Below are positions 1-9,064 of a stretch of DNA of 64,000 nt, piece after piece. The stretch comes from Lachnospiraceae bacterium (GTDB taxonomy: Bacteria > Bacillota > Clostridia > Lachnospirales > Lachnospiraceae). The stretch lies in the NCBI GenBank assembly GCA_910574715.1, contig CAJTCH010000020.1, forward strand, positions 20,400-84,399, given 5' to 3'. The position numbers and the translations under genes were made by a program. The notes below the pieces were generated by a model. That model made no database searches and was not told the DNA's origin. It was given only the letters and a program-made list of their open reading frames with translations. Position 1 is the first letter of the stretch. Every line of letters starts with the position of its first letter.

Positions 1-1716
1 AGACGCCTCAGTAGACTGCAGATATTCCTGATAAGTCCTGCTTACGGCAAATACTTCTTCATGGGTTCCGCAGGCTTCAAGACGTCCGTGATGCATAACG
101 ACCAGATAGTCTGCTTCTGCAATCTCGCGCATATCATGGGCGATGAAAACAATAGTATTGCCTTCCATCTTCTTCCTGATACCATGATAGATCTTCATAT
201 ATGTGTCATGATCCAGACTCGCCCCCGCCTCGTCGAGTATCAGATAATCCGGCTTCGCAATCAATGCCCTGGCAATGGCTATCCTCTGTTTCTGACCGCT
301 TGACAAACGATTCCCCGCCTCTCCAAGAGTCGTATCATATCCGTTGGGAAGCGCATCTATAAAAGAATCCGCCCTGGCTTCTCCTGCCGCTTTTTTCATC
401 TCTTCCTCCGGCGTTTCTCCTTCTGTGCCATACAGAATGTTATCCCGGATCGTACCTGACATCAGCGGATTGTTCTGAAGTACATAGCCAAATTTTTTAT
501 GACATTCCCGGGGACTCGTTTCGCTTATCCTGTTTCCTCCAACCCATATTTCTCCCGAATCAGGCTGGTAGAATCCCTGTATCAGTTTCATGACCGTAGA
601 TTTTCCGGAACCGTTATCACCGATCACCGCCGTCGTCTTTCCTCCCGGAATGCAAACGGAAAAGTCATGAAGGATTTCTTTTTCGCTCCCATATCCAAAG
701 TTCACGTTTTTGAACACAATATCTCTGTTCTCGGATTCTGTCCAGGAATTGCCTTTTTCCGTATGCTCCTCTTCCATATCAAGAATATCCCCGACATGGA
801 CGAGCGCGCCTTTCGAGCCCATCACGTTCTGCCACACCGTCAAAAGCTCCGCCATATAGAGATTCACCTGCGTCATATAGGTGCTGAACATATTAATCCC
901 TGTCGCTTCCATTTTCCCGGCGTTAATCAATCTGGATCCGCCCACTGCCATTACGACAGTCGTAAGAAGGGAGTAGAGGGAATTGGTCAGAACCTGAATC
1001 TGTTCCATGAAAGCATAGTATATATCTGCCTTATACCGTGAATCGATTGCCGCATATCCGCTTTCCAGCTCTTTCTCTTCCATTACCTGCGCTTTTACAT
1101 ATTTCCCGGCCGACAGGTGTTCGGAGAAAAATGTGGTCATTTCATTCAACGCCGCATAGCGCTTTTTCATTATGGTAAACTGCAGCTTGCCGACGATGAC
1201 AAACATTGCCACCGCAACCGGTATGCAGAGCAAAAGGTATGCTGCGAGAGGCGAATTGTATTGATACAAGATCATACAGGCGCGGACAAATCCGAACAGC
1301 GACGCAGCTCCTGAGAATATTCCGCTGATCACCAGAGTCGCCTGAGTTACGTCGTTCGTAACGGCCGACACCAGCGAAGACGGCTGTTCCTTTCCGAACT
1401 GATCCATCGGAAGATGCAGGATCTTCCTCCACATCGAAAACCTTACCCGCAGGATCACTTTTTGATTGGCATACTCTTCCACAAGCGGCCGCAAAAATCC
1501 CAGCAATGCATTAAAAATCGTAAAAAAGACATAGCCTAAAATAACAGAATTATATAGTTCCCCCTTGTTCACACGGACCAGATACTCCGATACTCTCATT
1601 CCGACCTCGGCATAAACCACGCCGCTTCCGAATGCGATCAGGTAGAGCCACCAGGGAATTGAAAGCCTTCTGTAAAAGCTCAGAAAAAACGATATTACAT
1701 GTTTGTTGTTTTTCAT
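1..1716 (-). CDS. ABC exporter permease/ATPase, 3' end beyond window
   Basis: An exporter-type ABC half-transporter: an N-terminal six-helix membrane domain (about residues 1-320) followed by a nucleotide-binding domain. 572 codons are visible with no stop before the left edge, so only the last few residues are missing. Walker A reads IGDNGSGKST at about residue 365, the signature is LSSGQKQR (an S replaces the first G of LSGGQ) and Walker B ends YLILDEAGASLD. The ATG at 1716 overlaps the TGA of the upstream ABC gene as ATGA, which indicates translational coupling and a heterodimer. The SSGQ signature and the DEAGASLD in place of DEATSSLD suggest the two ATP sites are not equivalent. Substrate unknown; peptide or drug export is possible. 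Confidence 0.9.
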   Translation of the reverse strand, partial: MKNNKHVISFFLSFYRRLSIPWWLYLIAFGSGVVYAEVGMRVSEYLVRVNKGELYNSVILGYVFFTIFNALLGFLRPLVEEYANQKVILRVRFSMWRKILHLPMDQFGKEQPSSLVSAVTNDVTQATLVISGIFSGAASLFGFVRACMILYQYNSPLAAYLLLCIPVAVAMFVIVGKLQFTIMKKRYAALNEMTTFFSEHLSAGKYVKAQVMEEKELESGYAAIDSRYKADIYYAFMEQIQVLTNSLYSLLTTVVMAVGGSRLINAGKMEATGINMFSTYMTQVNLYMAELLTVWQNVMGSKGALVHVGDILDMEEEHTEKGNSWTESENRDIVFKNVNFGYGSEKEILHDFSVCIPGGKTTAVIGDNGSGKSTVMKLIQGFYQPDSGEIWVGGNRISETSPRECHKKFGYVLQNNPLMSGTIRDNILYGTEGETPEEEMKKAAGEARADSFIDALPNGYDTTLGEAGNRLSSGQKQRIAIARALIAKPDYLILDEAGASLDHDTYMKIYHGIRKKMEGNTIVFIAHDMREIAEADYLVVMHHGRLEACGTHEEVFAVSRTYQEYLQSTEAS

Positions 1717-3443
1717 CTGCCCTGTCCCTCACTTCCTATTAATTCTCGGTAATATGTATTCTCGGCATATACTTCCGCCGGTTCTCCCTGACAGATAATC
1801 TTTCCGTTATGCATTACTATGATATAATCTGCTTTCTGTACGGTCTGTCTGTCGTGGGCAACCATAAGCACGGTTTTACCTTCCATATGCCGTTTCACAC
1901 TCTTCCATACCTGATCTTTTCCCCGGATGTCCATAGCCGCGGTCGCCTCATCCATAAACAGATAATCCGATTGTTTTAGAAGCGCCCTCGCAAAAGCAAT
2001 CCGCTGTTTCTGTCCGCCGGAAAGCTTCTCTCCCTGCTCGCCTACATCCGCCAGGAATCCCTCCGGCTGTTCCCTGATAAAATCCATAATTTCCGCGTCC
2101 GTACATACTTTTTCCAGTTCTTCATCCGTGACTTCTCTCTTAATTCCGAACAGGATATTGTCGCGGATCGTTCCTGCAAACAATGTACTTTCCTGCGTTA
2201 CGTATGAGATCTCGCTTCGGAAGCTCTTGAGCGAATACCGCGCGGTATCTTCGCCCCCAAATAAAATCTTACCTCCCGAAACCGGATACATACGCTCCAC
2301 CAGATTCAGAAGCGTCGTCTTTCCGCTCCCTGACGGTCCGATAAGCGCCGTCACACGTCCTGCCGGAATCTTCAGATTGAGTTTGTCGAACAGGAGTTTA
2401 TCCTCATAAGAGAAATCAACCTCTCTTAATTCAATATCGCCGCAAAGATGCTCCACATGCTCGCCGTTCTCTATGTCTTCTTCCATTTCTTCCATAATCT
2501 GGGCTACTCTTCTGGTCGCTCCCTGGGAGCCCTTGAAGGTTGTCCAATATACACAGTACGCGCTGAGCTGATTAACAATGTTCACCGCGAATCCATAATA
2601 GGCGATCCATTGGGTAAGGGTTAACGCGCCGGATGAATAAAAGCTTCGGCCTACCATCACGATCACAATAAACTGCATAGCGCCCACCAATGCATACATC
2701 GGAGTTGCGAATCCCAGCCACGCATTCAGAATCGAACTCTTATAGAACCCTTTCATCTTCTCCTGCCCTGTCTGAAGCTCCTTTTCTTCTTTTCCGTAAG
2801 ATTTGATGAGAAGAAGATTATTGGTTTTTTCTGCAATCGTCTGTGTCAGCTCTGCATTTTTTTGATTTACCAGATCCAACACTCCGAACTTCATCTTTCC
2901 CATAACAAATGCAATGACTAAATTCAGCGGAAGTACCGCGATCAGAGCAATCATCAGCTTCTGGTCGTAGGAGCCGATTTTTCCAAGCGTAATGACCAGC
3001 GTGTACGCGGAAGTGAGAATAGCAACAAATACTTGCATGATTAGCTGACTGATAGCCGTGATATCCGTTGTAATACGGGAAATCATTTCTTTGGGCTTAT
3101 TTTTTTCGTAATATCGGAGCGGCAGCCTGACGGTCTTACTCCAGATCATTTTCCTGATATTACGGTCAATTCGCGCAACACACAAGTTACTCATAATCTT
3201 ACTGACCGAACCGATCAGCTGGGATAGTAATGTAAAAGCCAAAAACGGAAGAACCACGGTGCCAAAATTCACATTTCCGGCAAACAGTTCGGCCGTGTAT
3301 TCCGTTACGCTGATTCCTACGTTGGTAAGAAGAGCTGTAATGGCAATATATGCAAGAATCCACAGATAAGGAAGTCTTGCCTTCTGCAGCATGCGAAAAA
3401 AGCTTCCCATGCTGCCCCTGTCTTTTCCAAAAACCCGTTCCAT
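1713..3443 (-). CDS. ABC exporter permease/ATPase
   Basis: A 576-residue ABC half-exporter, the partner of the downstream gene. The membrane domain covers about residues 20-320. The ATPase domain shows Walker A GPSGSGKTT (about residue 370), signature LSGGQKQR (about 470) and Walker B YLFMDEATAAMD, followed by an H-loop in MVAHDRQTV. It is expected in the cytoplasmic membrane. The start at 3443 has an AGGCAGGG-like site upstream; an internal ATG 11 codons later (MGSFF) is an alternative. It lies 68 bp downstream of a small lipoprotein gene on the same strand, so the three genes probably form one operon. Substrate not predictable from sequence. Confidence 0.92.
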   Translation of the reverse strand: MERVFGKDRGSMGSFFRMLQKARLPYLWILAYIAITALLTNVGISVTEYTAELFAGNVNFGTVVLPFLAFTLLSQLIGSVSKIMSNLCVARIDRNIRKMIWSKTVRLPLRYYEKNKPKEMISRITTDITAISQLIMQVFVAILTSAYTLVITLGKIGSYDQKLMIALIAVLPLNLVIAFVMGKMKFGVLDLVNQKNAELTQTIAEKTNNLLLIKSYGKEEKELQTGQEKMKGFYKSSILNAWLGFATPMYALVGAMQFIVIVMVGRSFYSSGALTLTQWIAYYGFAVNIVNQLSAYCVYWTTFKGSQGATRRVAQIMEEMEEDIENGEHVEHLCGDIELREVDFSYEDKLLFDKLNLKIPAGRVTALIGPSGSGKTTLLNLVERMYPVSGGKILFGGEDTARYSLKSFRSEISYVTQESTLFAGTIRDNILFGIKREVTDEELEKVCTDAEIMDFIREQPEGFLADVGEQGEKLSGGQKQRIAFARALLKQSDYLFMDEATAAMDIRGKDQVWKSVKRHMEGKTVLMVAHDRQTVQKADYIIVMHNGKIICQGEPAEVYAENTYYRELIGSEGQGR

Positions 3444-3511
3444 ATTGTTTCCCTGCCTTTTCTTAATTTCAGAGCATCTGCTTTTGTACTTTCACAGTTA
3501 TATTGAAGCTG

Positions 3512-4003
3512 CTATTCGTTTTCCAGCGTTTCGAACGCTTTGGCCGCGTCCTGTTTCTTTTCATAGTCCTCTGAAAATGCAATCGCATAAGCTCCGTTTG
3601 CCGCTTCCGTCTCAAGAACCGCGGCGCCTCCGGCAAGGACTATCGTTCCCTTGTTAGCAGCCATAGACTCATAGTTGCCATATAAATCCGTCTTGTTTTC
3701 CTGATCCCACCAGAACAGCCAGAGTCCATCATAATCATATGCTTTATCCGCCACTTTCGTCTCAGTAAACTCTCCATTTGTATTGTCTGTGAGATATCCT
3801 GTTGTTTCATTGATATCAACCGGTTCGCAGTCCTCCAAAATGAATCCTTCCTGCTCAAAATAATCCACCATATCTTCGTATGGAGAAGTGGAGGCATTCA
3901 CTTCAATTTTTTCTTCTTTCGGCGTACATCCCGCCGTCATTCCACATACGGTTGCTGTTGCAATGATAACTGCCGCAGTCTTCTTCATCTTTTTTGTTCC
4001 CAT
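3512..4003 (-). CDS. Small lipoprotein of unknown function
   Basis: 163 residues. The N-terminus is a lipoprotein signal: KK-rich start, hydrophobic stretch, then lipobox MTAGC with the Cys at about residue 26. The mature part is acidic with a few aromatic clusters (LWLFWWDQ) and no family I recognise. The start is supported by AAAGGAG about nine bases upstream. It is the first gene of a probable operon with the two ABC exporter genes, so a surface accessory or sensor role for that exporter is an inference only. Confidence 0.75.
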   Translation of the reverse strand: MGTKKMKKTAAVIIATATVCGMTAGCTPKEEKIEVNASTSPYEDMVDYFEQEGFILEDCEPVDINETTGYLTDNTNGEFTETKVADKAYDYDGLWLFWWDQENKTDLYGNYESMAANKGTIVLAGGAAVLETEAANGAYAIAFSEDYEKKQDAAKAFETLENE

Positions 4004-4239
4004 CTCATCAATCTCCTTTTATAAAAATTTTACAATTAGATTACTTTATTTTTACAACAAAATCAGCAGTTTAACAAGAAGGTTATCCTATTCTGTCCCC
4101 GATTTCGTTCATAGTGTCTTTTATCTCTCATCCCACTGCCCCAATTGTTGGGAAATGAAACACCTTTCAACCTCGCGAAGCATCACTTCTTTTCTATAAC
4201 GTAATTCCAGCATTTCATCTCTGTAATGGCATTTACCAT

Positions 4240-4482
4240 ATGATATTAAGTTATAAGGACAAAGGGGTCTGGAAAAATTGTTTGGAGTATATTCTTAGAG
4301 CTAAGATGAGAAACCGAATAAAACCAAGATACGTCAGTCAGCATTTTAGGATCGTCCTGACAAAGAATAATCTAAAGCTGATACGCTTCCACGAACTCGG
4401 GCATTATTCAATGAAGAAAATGAATCAGAAAGCAAATGAACTTTTCTCTGAACTATGCAGCACGAAATATCACATAGAATAG
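4240..4482 (+). pseudogene. Tyrosine integrase C-terminal relic
   Basis: An 80-codon open frame containing NNLKLIRFHELGHYS, which resembles the catalytic HxLRH box of phage/ICE tyrosine recombinases (here HELGH, with the R replaced by G). The preceding stretch (YVSQHFRIVLTKNN) matches the usual run-in to that box. What follows lacks the second His/Trp box and the Tyr nucleophile, and there is no ribosome site, so it cannot be a working recombinase. It ends 31 bp from the 3' end of tRNA-Leu, a typical integration spot, so it is probably the scar of a lost element. Confidence 0.6.
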
Positions 4483-4508
4483 AAAAACCGACGTAAATAC
4501 GTCGGTTT
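4478..4508 (-). terminator. Intrinsic terminator of the tRNA operon
   Basis: A perfect inverted repeat (AAACCGACGTA / TACGTCGGTTT, 4485-4508) just after tRNA-Leu, followed on the minus strand by TTTTTCTATT. It closes the minus-strand tRNA transcript. Confidence 0.85.
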
Positions 4509-4513
4509 AAATA

Positions 4514-4599
4514 TGCCGCAGACCGGAATCGAACCGGTACGGGAGATTAGTCCCGCAGGATTTTAAGTCCTGTGCGTCTGCCAGTTCCGCCACTGCGGC
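4514..4599 (-). tRNA. tRNA-Leu (anticodon TAA)
   Basis: Reads GCCGCAGTGGCGG at its 5' end on the minus strand, with the long variable arm of a class II tRNA (86 nt). The anticodon stem CAGGA/TCCTG encloses loop CTTAAAA (TAA). CCA is not encoded. It is the last gene of the tRNA operon. Confidence 0.95.
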
Positions 4600-4627
4600 A
4601 TTCCTTATGATGTTCTCACATCATAAA

Positions 4628-4700
4628 TGGGACCTATAGGGCTCGAACCTATGACCCTCTGCTTGTAAGGCAGATGCTCTCCCAGCTGAGCTAAGATCCC
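4628..4700 (-). tRNA. tRNA-Val (anticodon TAC)
   Basis: 73 nt. Acceptor GGGATCT pairs with AGGTCCC; anticodon stem TCTGC/GCAGA encloses loop CTTACAA (TAC); T-loop GGTTCGAGCCC. CCA is not encoded. Confidence 0.95.
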
Positions 4701-4750
4701 GCTTATTAAATTGCGTATAACATTGCCCCTATACCGGTATACAATGCTAA

Positions 4751-4824
4751 CGACCCAGAAGAGACTCGAACTCTCGACCTCCGCCGTGACAGGGCGGCGC
4801 TCTAACCAACTGAGCCACTGGGCC
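4751..4824 (-). tRNA. tRNA-Asp (anticodon GTC)
   Basis: 74 nt. Acceptor GGCCCAG pairs with CTGGGTC, discriminator G as usual for Asp. Anticodon loop CTGTCAC gives GTC. The operon spacer upstream of it holds the 93-bp tandem repeat. Confidence 0.95.
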
Positions 4825-4825
4825 T

Positions 4826-5010
4826 CGTTATGAGCACTTAGCGTCTGTCCTTTAGACGCTTACGTGCGATACATCTCACCGCCGTTAGCGAGGTTTTTCA
4901 CGAGCTTACCAGGTGAGGCGTTATGTGCACTTAGCGTCTGTCCTTTAGACGCTTACGTGCGATACATCTCACCGCCGTTAGCGAGGTTTTTCACGAGCTT
5001 ACCAGGTGAG
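4826..5010. repeat. Two tandem copies of a 93-bp structured repeat
   Basis: Copies at about 4827-4917 and 4920-5010 differ at one clear base (A at 4833, T at 4926) over about 91 bp. Each copy folds into two hairpins: one with the arms AGCGTCT/AGACGCT and one closed by CTCACC/GGTGAG. The pair lies in the transcribed spacer between tRNA(CAT) and tRNA-Asp. An open frame crosses it, but I treat that as chance because the tRNA transcript is on the other strand and the frame runs into tRNA(CAT). Confidence 0.9.
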
Positions 5011-5016
5011 ATAAAA

Positions 5017-5090
5017 TGGACCTTCGGGGACTCGAACCCAGGACCGATCGGTTATGAGCCGATTGCTCTAACCAACTGAGCTAAAGGTCC
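5017..5090 (-). tRNA. tRNA-Met or tRNA-Ile2 (anticodon CAT)
   Basis: 74 nt. Acceptor GGACCTT pairs with AAGGTCC; anticodon loop CTCATAA gives CAT. An elongator Met and a lysidine-modified Ile2 tRNA share this anticodon. The first base pair is a normal G-C, so it is not initiator-like. Which of the two cannot be settled by eye. Confidence 0.9.
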
Positions 5091-5117
5091 ATAAAATATA
5101 AGTCCCTTATAGGACTA

Positions 5118-5190
5118 AGCCGATGATCGGACTCGAACCGATAACCTGCTGATTACAAATCAGCTGCTCTGCCAATTGAGCCACATCGGC
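5118..5190 (-). tRNA. tRNA-Thr (anticodon TGT)
   Basis: 73 nt. Acceptor GCCGATG pairs with CATCGGC; anticodon stem GCTGA/TCAGC encloses loop TTTGTAA (TGT). CCA is not encoded. Confidence 0.93.
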
Positions 5191-5226
5191 ATCAATAATG
5201 AATATACCTCCCCGGTAATCCATCAA

Positions 5227-5298
5227 TGACTCCAACGGGAATCGAACCCGTGTTACCGCCGTGAAAGGGCGATGTCTTAACCGCTTGACCATGGAGCC
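5227..5298 (-). tRNA. tRNA-Glu (anticodon TTC)
   Basis: 72 nt. Acceptor GGCTCCA pairs with TGGAGTC; anticodon loop CTTTCAC gives TTC. It is the first gene of the tRNA operon, about 40 bp downstream of the promoter. Confidence 0.95.
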
Positions 5299-5339
5299 AT
5301 AACCTCGTCCACACACTTCTCTTGTGGTGACCGAGATTT

Positions 5340-5368
5340 ATATTACCACAATTCACATCAATTTGCAA
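5340..5368 (-). promoter_or_regulatory. Sigma-A promoter of the tRNA operon
   Basis: On the minus strand: TTGCAA (5363-5368), 17-bp spacer, TAATAT (5340-5345). Correctly placed to start a transcript just before tRNA-Glu. Confidence 0.75.
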
Positions 5369-5431
5369 CACTTTTTTTCATGTTTTTCGCTATTATTCGT
5401 ATTTTATTCGTATTTTTTTGTAACCGCTTTT

Positions 5432-5627
5432 GTAACCGTTCAGACAAGCCTCCCTGCTGCATACAGTCAAAGACCCCGATGCAAGCAACGGGGCATCAAA
5501 TTTGTAGCGCTACAGAGCAGCGGGGTATTTGACCCTCGCGGCAGTCGCCAAATGAGCATGCAAGCATGCCCGCTTGGCTCGTTGCTCGCGGGAATAATCC
5601 ATTTAAAATCGCTTTGCAATGAGATTT
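5432..5627. repeat. Structured intergenic repeat, MITE/REP-like
   Basis: A GC-rich block between the tRNA promoter and the SNF2 gene with nested inverted repeats: CCCCG/CGGGG at about 5474-5493, and a larger near-perfect pair GTCAAAGACCCCGATGC / GCAGCGGGGTATTTGAC. Its left end, GTAACCGTTCAGACA, matches the left end of the 134-bp element at 16649 at 14 of 15 bases. A segment near its right side (CCATTTAAAATCGC) matches the internal hairpin of that element in inverse orientation. No coding content. The right boundary is uncertain. Confidence 0.55.
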
Positions 5628-5628
5628 T

Positions 5629-8600
5629 TCACTCTAATAACTCCAGGAAATCCTCTCTGCTCATATTGCCCAACTGACCCGCGGCGCCTCCGACTATCTC
5701 TTCTAACAGCTCCTTCTTCGATTCCTGGATCTTACGGATCTTCTCCTCCACCGATCCCTTAGCAATAAGCTGATAGACCGTGACCTTCTTATCCTGTCCG
5801 ATCCGGTGTGCACGATCGGTTGCCTGATTCTGTACTGCAAGATTCCACCATGGATCATAATGGATCACGACGTCCGCCCCGGTCAGGTTCAACCCCACGC
5901 CTCCGGCCTTCAGGGATATCAGAAATACTCTTGTATCATCCTCATTGAACTTCTTCACCAGCTTCAGCCGCTTCTCCTTGGATGTCTCCCCGGAGATCAT
6001 GTAGAATGACAGTTCTCTCTTTGCAAGCTCCTGCCTGATGATCTCCAGCATAGAGACAAACTGAGAGAACAACAGGATCTTATGTCCGCCCTCTGCCGCC
6101 CGCTCAACCAGTTCAATACACGCTTCCAGCTTAGCGGATCCTCCTTTATAATTCTCAAAACACAGCGACGGGTCGCAGCAGACCTGTCTTAGTCTTGTCA
6201 GCTCCGCCAAGATCTGAATCTTATTCTTCTGGAATTCCGCTTTATCCTGCCCGGCGATCTGCTGGCGCATATGAACGACCTGCGCATCATATAACTCCTG
6301 CTGCTTTTTCTCGAATTTGACATAATGGATCTTCTCGATCTTATCTGGAAGGTCCTTCAATACGTCCCGTTTCAAACGCCGCAGGATAAATGGGGACGTC
6401 ATCTTCTTAAGCCTCTCCATCGCCGCTTCATCCTGATTCTTGATGATCGGAGCCTCAAAATCCCGCCTGAACACTTCGTATTTGTATAGAAAGCCCGGCA
6501 TCAGATAATCAAAGATACTCCAGATCTCACTGAGCCTGTTCTCGATAGGCGTGCCTGTCAATGCATATCTGATCTGGCTGTTGATCACCTTCACCGCCTT
6601 CGCCGCCACCGTCTGATGGTTCTTAATATACTGCGCCTCATCTATGATCTGATACAAGAACTCTTTGCCCTCGTATAACTCTGTATCACGTTTCAGCAGA
6701 TCATAAGACGTTACCAGCACGTCGGCCTCCCGGTAAGCTTCTAATTTGTTCCTGCGCTCTCCCTGTGTGCCTGTAACCAGGACAAACTTAAGCTCCGGTG
6801 CAAACCTGCGAAGCTCCTCGCCCCAGTTGAAGACCAGGGATGCCGGAGCTACCACCAAGGATACCCCTTCTCTTCCTTCCTGTTTTGCCGCAAGAAGCAC
6901 TGCGATCACCTGTAATGTCTTCCCCAGCCCCATATCGTCCGCCAGGATTCCTCCAAACTTGAAGGCTTCCAGGGTACGCAGCCATCGGTATCCGTTCTTT
7001 TGATAGTTTCGGAGCACCCTTTCAAGCTCCTTAGGCAGTTGAAAATCAGAATCATTTACCGTCTTAAAATCTCTGACCAGATTGCGGAAATGGCTGTCGC
7101 GCTCGCTGTAGACATTTTCATTTTCTTCCAGCATCTTATCAAGATACAAGGTCCGGTACATGGGAAGCTCAATATTCCCTTTGAGGAAATCTTTCACCGA
7201 CAGATGGAGCGAATTCATCATCTCGTCAAGCATCTCATAGGAATTGTCTGTAAGATCCACAAAATCTCCGCTTTTCAAACGGTGATACTTCTTCTTGCTG
7301 CGGTAACTGTTAAGAATATCCAAGAGTTCCTCCGCCGGAAGATCTTCCGTCGCAATATCCAGATTCAGAAGTCCGCTCTTGATCGATACTCCCACGGACA
7401 TTTTCATCTTCTTCGTTACCTTAAGGTTTGAAAAACGCTTGGTACACTGAACCTCCCCCAGGCCGAACAATGCGTCTAACCCCTTCGCCAACACCTGGTA
7501 CATGCATTCCTCATCTTTTCCGCAGTGAAGCTCCTGCTTCTCCCTATCCAACTGAGGGAACCACTGCCTTGCCAGGAAGAGGATCTCCCGTTCCCTGTGT
7601 TCTTCCCGCACGATATTCCCGTTCCACTTAACCCCTTCGCTCTCAGGTTTAATAAGCGGAAATTCTGTATCTCCGTAACGCACGCCCGGTTTGCAGGCAA
7701 TATTATGATCCTCTGCATCCAGATAGAATATGAATTCCGCTTCCGGCGGCAGATACTCTTCGATCTCTTCCTCATTTTCTTCCGCGATATCTACAATATC
7801 CCGAATCTGCGGCAGTACGGAATAATAGAACTCACCCAGGTTATTTCTCCCGATCTGAAATGACAGGCTTCCGCCGTCACACTGCTCTGTCAATGGCCGG
7901 ATACGCTGCAAGAAGCCTTCCTCCATCCTGTATAAGCCGTCTCCCTCAATATAATAAGCCGTCTTCACTCCGTAAAACATATCAGGAAATTCACACTCCA
8001 CATTGATTCCGTGAAATGTCTTGCTTTTACCTAATAGATTCTTATTAATTGACATAAAAACCCTGGGATTCCTCTCCCGGCAGGTCAGTTCACAGCGCTC
8101 CCGGCTGTCCGCATCCCGATTCTCATAGGCTACCGGTTCCCCCGACGCGATCTCATAGAATTGATCCAGGCGCCATCCAAAGAGATGCATTTCATTCTTC
8201 TTGGCTGCCACCTTCCTGAAATACGGCCCGGATTCCATCAGACGATTTTCAAACTCTCCTTCTTCCAGCACAAGATTTCTTATAAAGGCAATCCACTGTC
8301 TCCCCTTCTCAGTAAAATTCTCCAGCCGGTGATTAAGCTCCAGGCTGGTACCATAGCTCCCCATCGCGGAATTTCTTACATCTTCATCTAATTTAAACAG
8401 ATCTTTCACGAGCAGCATCTTCTTCTGCCCGATCTTAAATGAAACCATCAGCTTGCCGTCTTTCTGAACCAGACGCGGTACAAGCCGAATACTCTCATCA
8501 TCCCCCATAGCCCCTGAGATCGTCTGGTTGGCGTGATCCTTCTGGAATAAGAAGAGAATCTCACTCCCCCATATGTCCGTCGCATCTCCAAGGCGGTTCT

Positions 8601-8961
8601 GCTCTAAATATGCCGACAACATCTGCAGCGCTGCAGCCACATGCTCGCAATTATCCATCTGCGTATAATATCTGTAAAAATTCCCTCCAAACATGCTGCA
8701 GCTGCATTCTGCAGATATCGCCTGATCCCTGGAAAAAATAATGTGAACCTTGAATCTCTTACCCGCCCCCTTCTCCCTGTCCTTAACTTCGCATTCTATA
8801 ACTCCCATCGTCTCCTCATAACCGTTGATATAGCCGGTATCTATGCTCTTAAGCACAACTTGCTTCTGTGCCAGAAGCTCTTTTCCTCTTTTCACTGCAT
8901 CCATTTTAAAATGCAGAGATTCCCTGATCTTAACGATATCAAAATATGTATATTGTTCCAT
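5629..8961 (-). CDS. SWIM zinc-finger SNF2-family DNA-dependent ATPase
   Basis: About 1110 residues. A SWIM-type zinc site lies near residues 88-112 (CSCSMFGG...NCEHVAAAL). A central region of about 500 residues follows with no clear family, then the SNF2 motor: Walker A region LADDMGLGKT (about residue 675), DEAQ box IIDEAQYIKN (about 775), TGTPIENR, and the C-terminal helicase lobe with QATDRAHRIGQ. The family translocates on duplex DNA and remodels protein-DNA complexes. The ATG at 8961 has AGGAGG only three bases upstream; an upstream in-frame start at 9009 is less likely. It stands alone between the tRNA region and the cysteine-degradation pair. A related pair of genes at 59.1-62.5 kb splits the SWIM and SNF2 parts. 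Confidence 0.9.
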   Translation of the reverse strand: MEQYTYFDIVKIRESLHFKMDAVKRGKELLAQKQVVLKSIDTGYINGYEETMGVIECEVKDREKGAGKRFKVHIIFSRDQAISAECSCSMFGGNFYRYYTQMDNCEHVAAALQMLSAYLEQNRLGDATDIWGSEILFLFQKDHANQTISGAMGDDESIRLVPRLVQKDGKLMVSFKIGQKKMLLVKDLFKLDEDVRNSAMGSYGTSLELNHRLENFTEKGRQWIAFIRNLVLEEGEFENRLMESGPYFRKVAAKKNEMHLFGWRLDQFYEIASGEPVAYENRDADSRERCELTCRERNPRVFMSINKNLLGKSKTFHGINVECEFPDMFYGVKTAYYIEGDGLYRMEEGFLQRIRPLTEQCDGGSLSFQIGRNNLGEFYYSVLPQIRDIVDIAEENEEEIEEYLPPEAEFIFYLDAEDHNIACKPGVRYGDTEFPLIKPESEGVKWNGNIVREEHREREILFLARQWFPQLDREKQELHCGKDEECMYQVLAKGLDALFGLGEVQCTKRFSNLKVTKKMKMSVGVSIKSGLLNLDIATEDLPAEELLDILNSYRSKKKYHRLKSGDFVDLTDNSYEMLDEMMNSLHLSVKDFLKGNIELPMYRTLYLDKMLEENENVYSERDSHFRNLVRDFKTVNDSDFQLPKELERVLRNYQKNGYRWLRTLEAFKFGGILADDMGLGKTLQVIAVLLAAKQEGREGVSLVVAPASLVFNWGEELRRFAPELKFVLVTGTQGERRNKLEAYREADVLVTSYDLLKRDTELYEGKEFLYQIIDEAQYIKNHQTVAAKAVKVINSQIRYALTGTPIENRLSEIWSIFDYLMPGFLYKYEVFRRDFEAPIIKNQDEAAMERLKKMTSPFILRRLKRDVLKDLPDKIEKIHYVKFEKKQQELYDAQVVHMRQQIAGQDKAEFQKNKIQILAELTRLRQVCCDPSLCFENYKGGSAKLEACIELVERAAEGGHKILLFSQFVSMLEIIRQELAKRELSFYMISGETSKEKRLKLVKKFNEDDTRVFLISLKAGGVGLNLTGADVVIHYDPWWNLAVQNQATDRAHRIGQDKKVTVYQLIAKGSVEEKIRKIQESKKELLEEIVGGAAGQLGNMSREDFLELLE

Positions 8962-9064
8962 AGTCCTCCTGCTCTTTTGCGCGTTGCCGCATAAATCAGG
9001 CTCATTCAACCCTGATTACAGCTTATGTTTTCTTTAATCATATCACATTTACCGCACGGAATGC

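Noticed and set aside
499..1041. A 180-codon plus-strand frame
   Set aside because: Antisense to the ATPase domain of the ABC exporter on the minus strand, whose Walker and signature motifs are clear.
4826..5010. Tandem repeat as a CRISPR array
   Set aside because: The two copies are contiguous 93-bp units without spacers, and no cas gene is present.
4864..5079. A 71-codon plus-strand frame across the tandem repeat and tRNA(CAT)
   Set aside because: It reads through a duplicated structured spacer and into a tRNA on the opposite strand; no ribosome site, and the repetition of its peptide merely reflects the DNA repeat.
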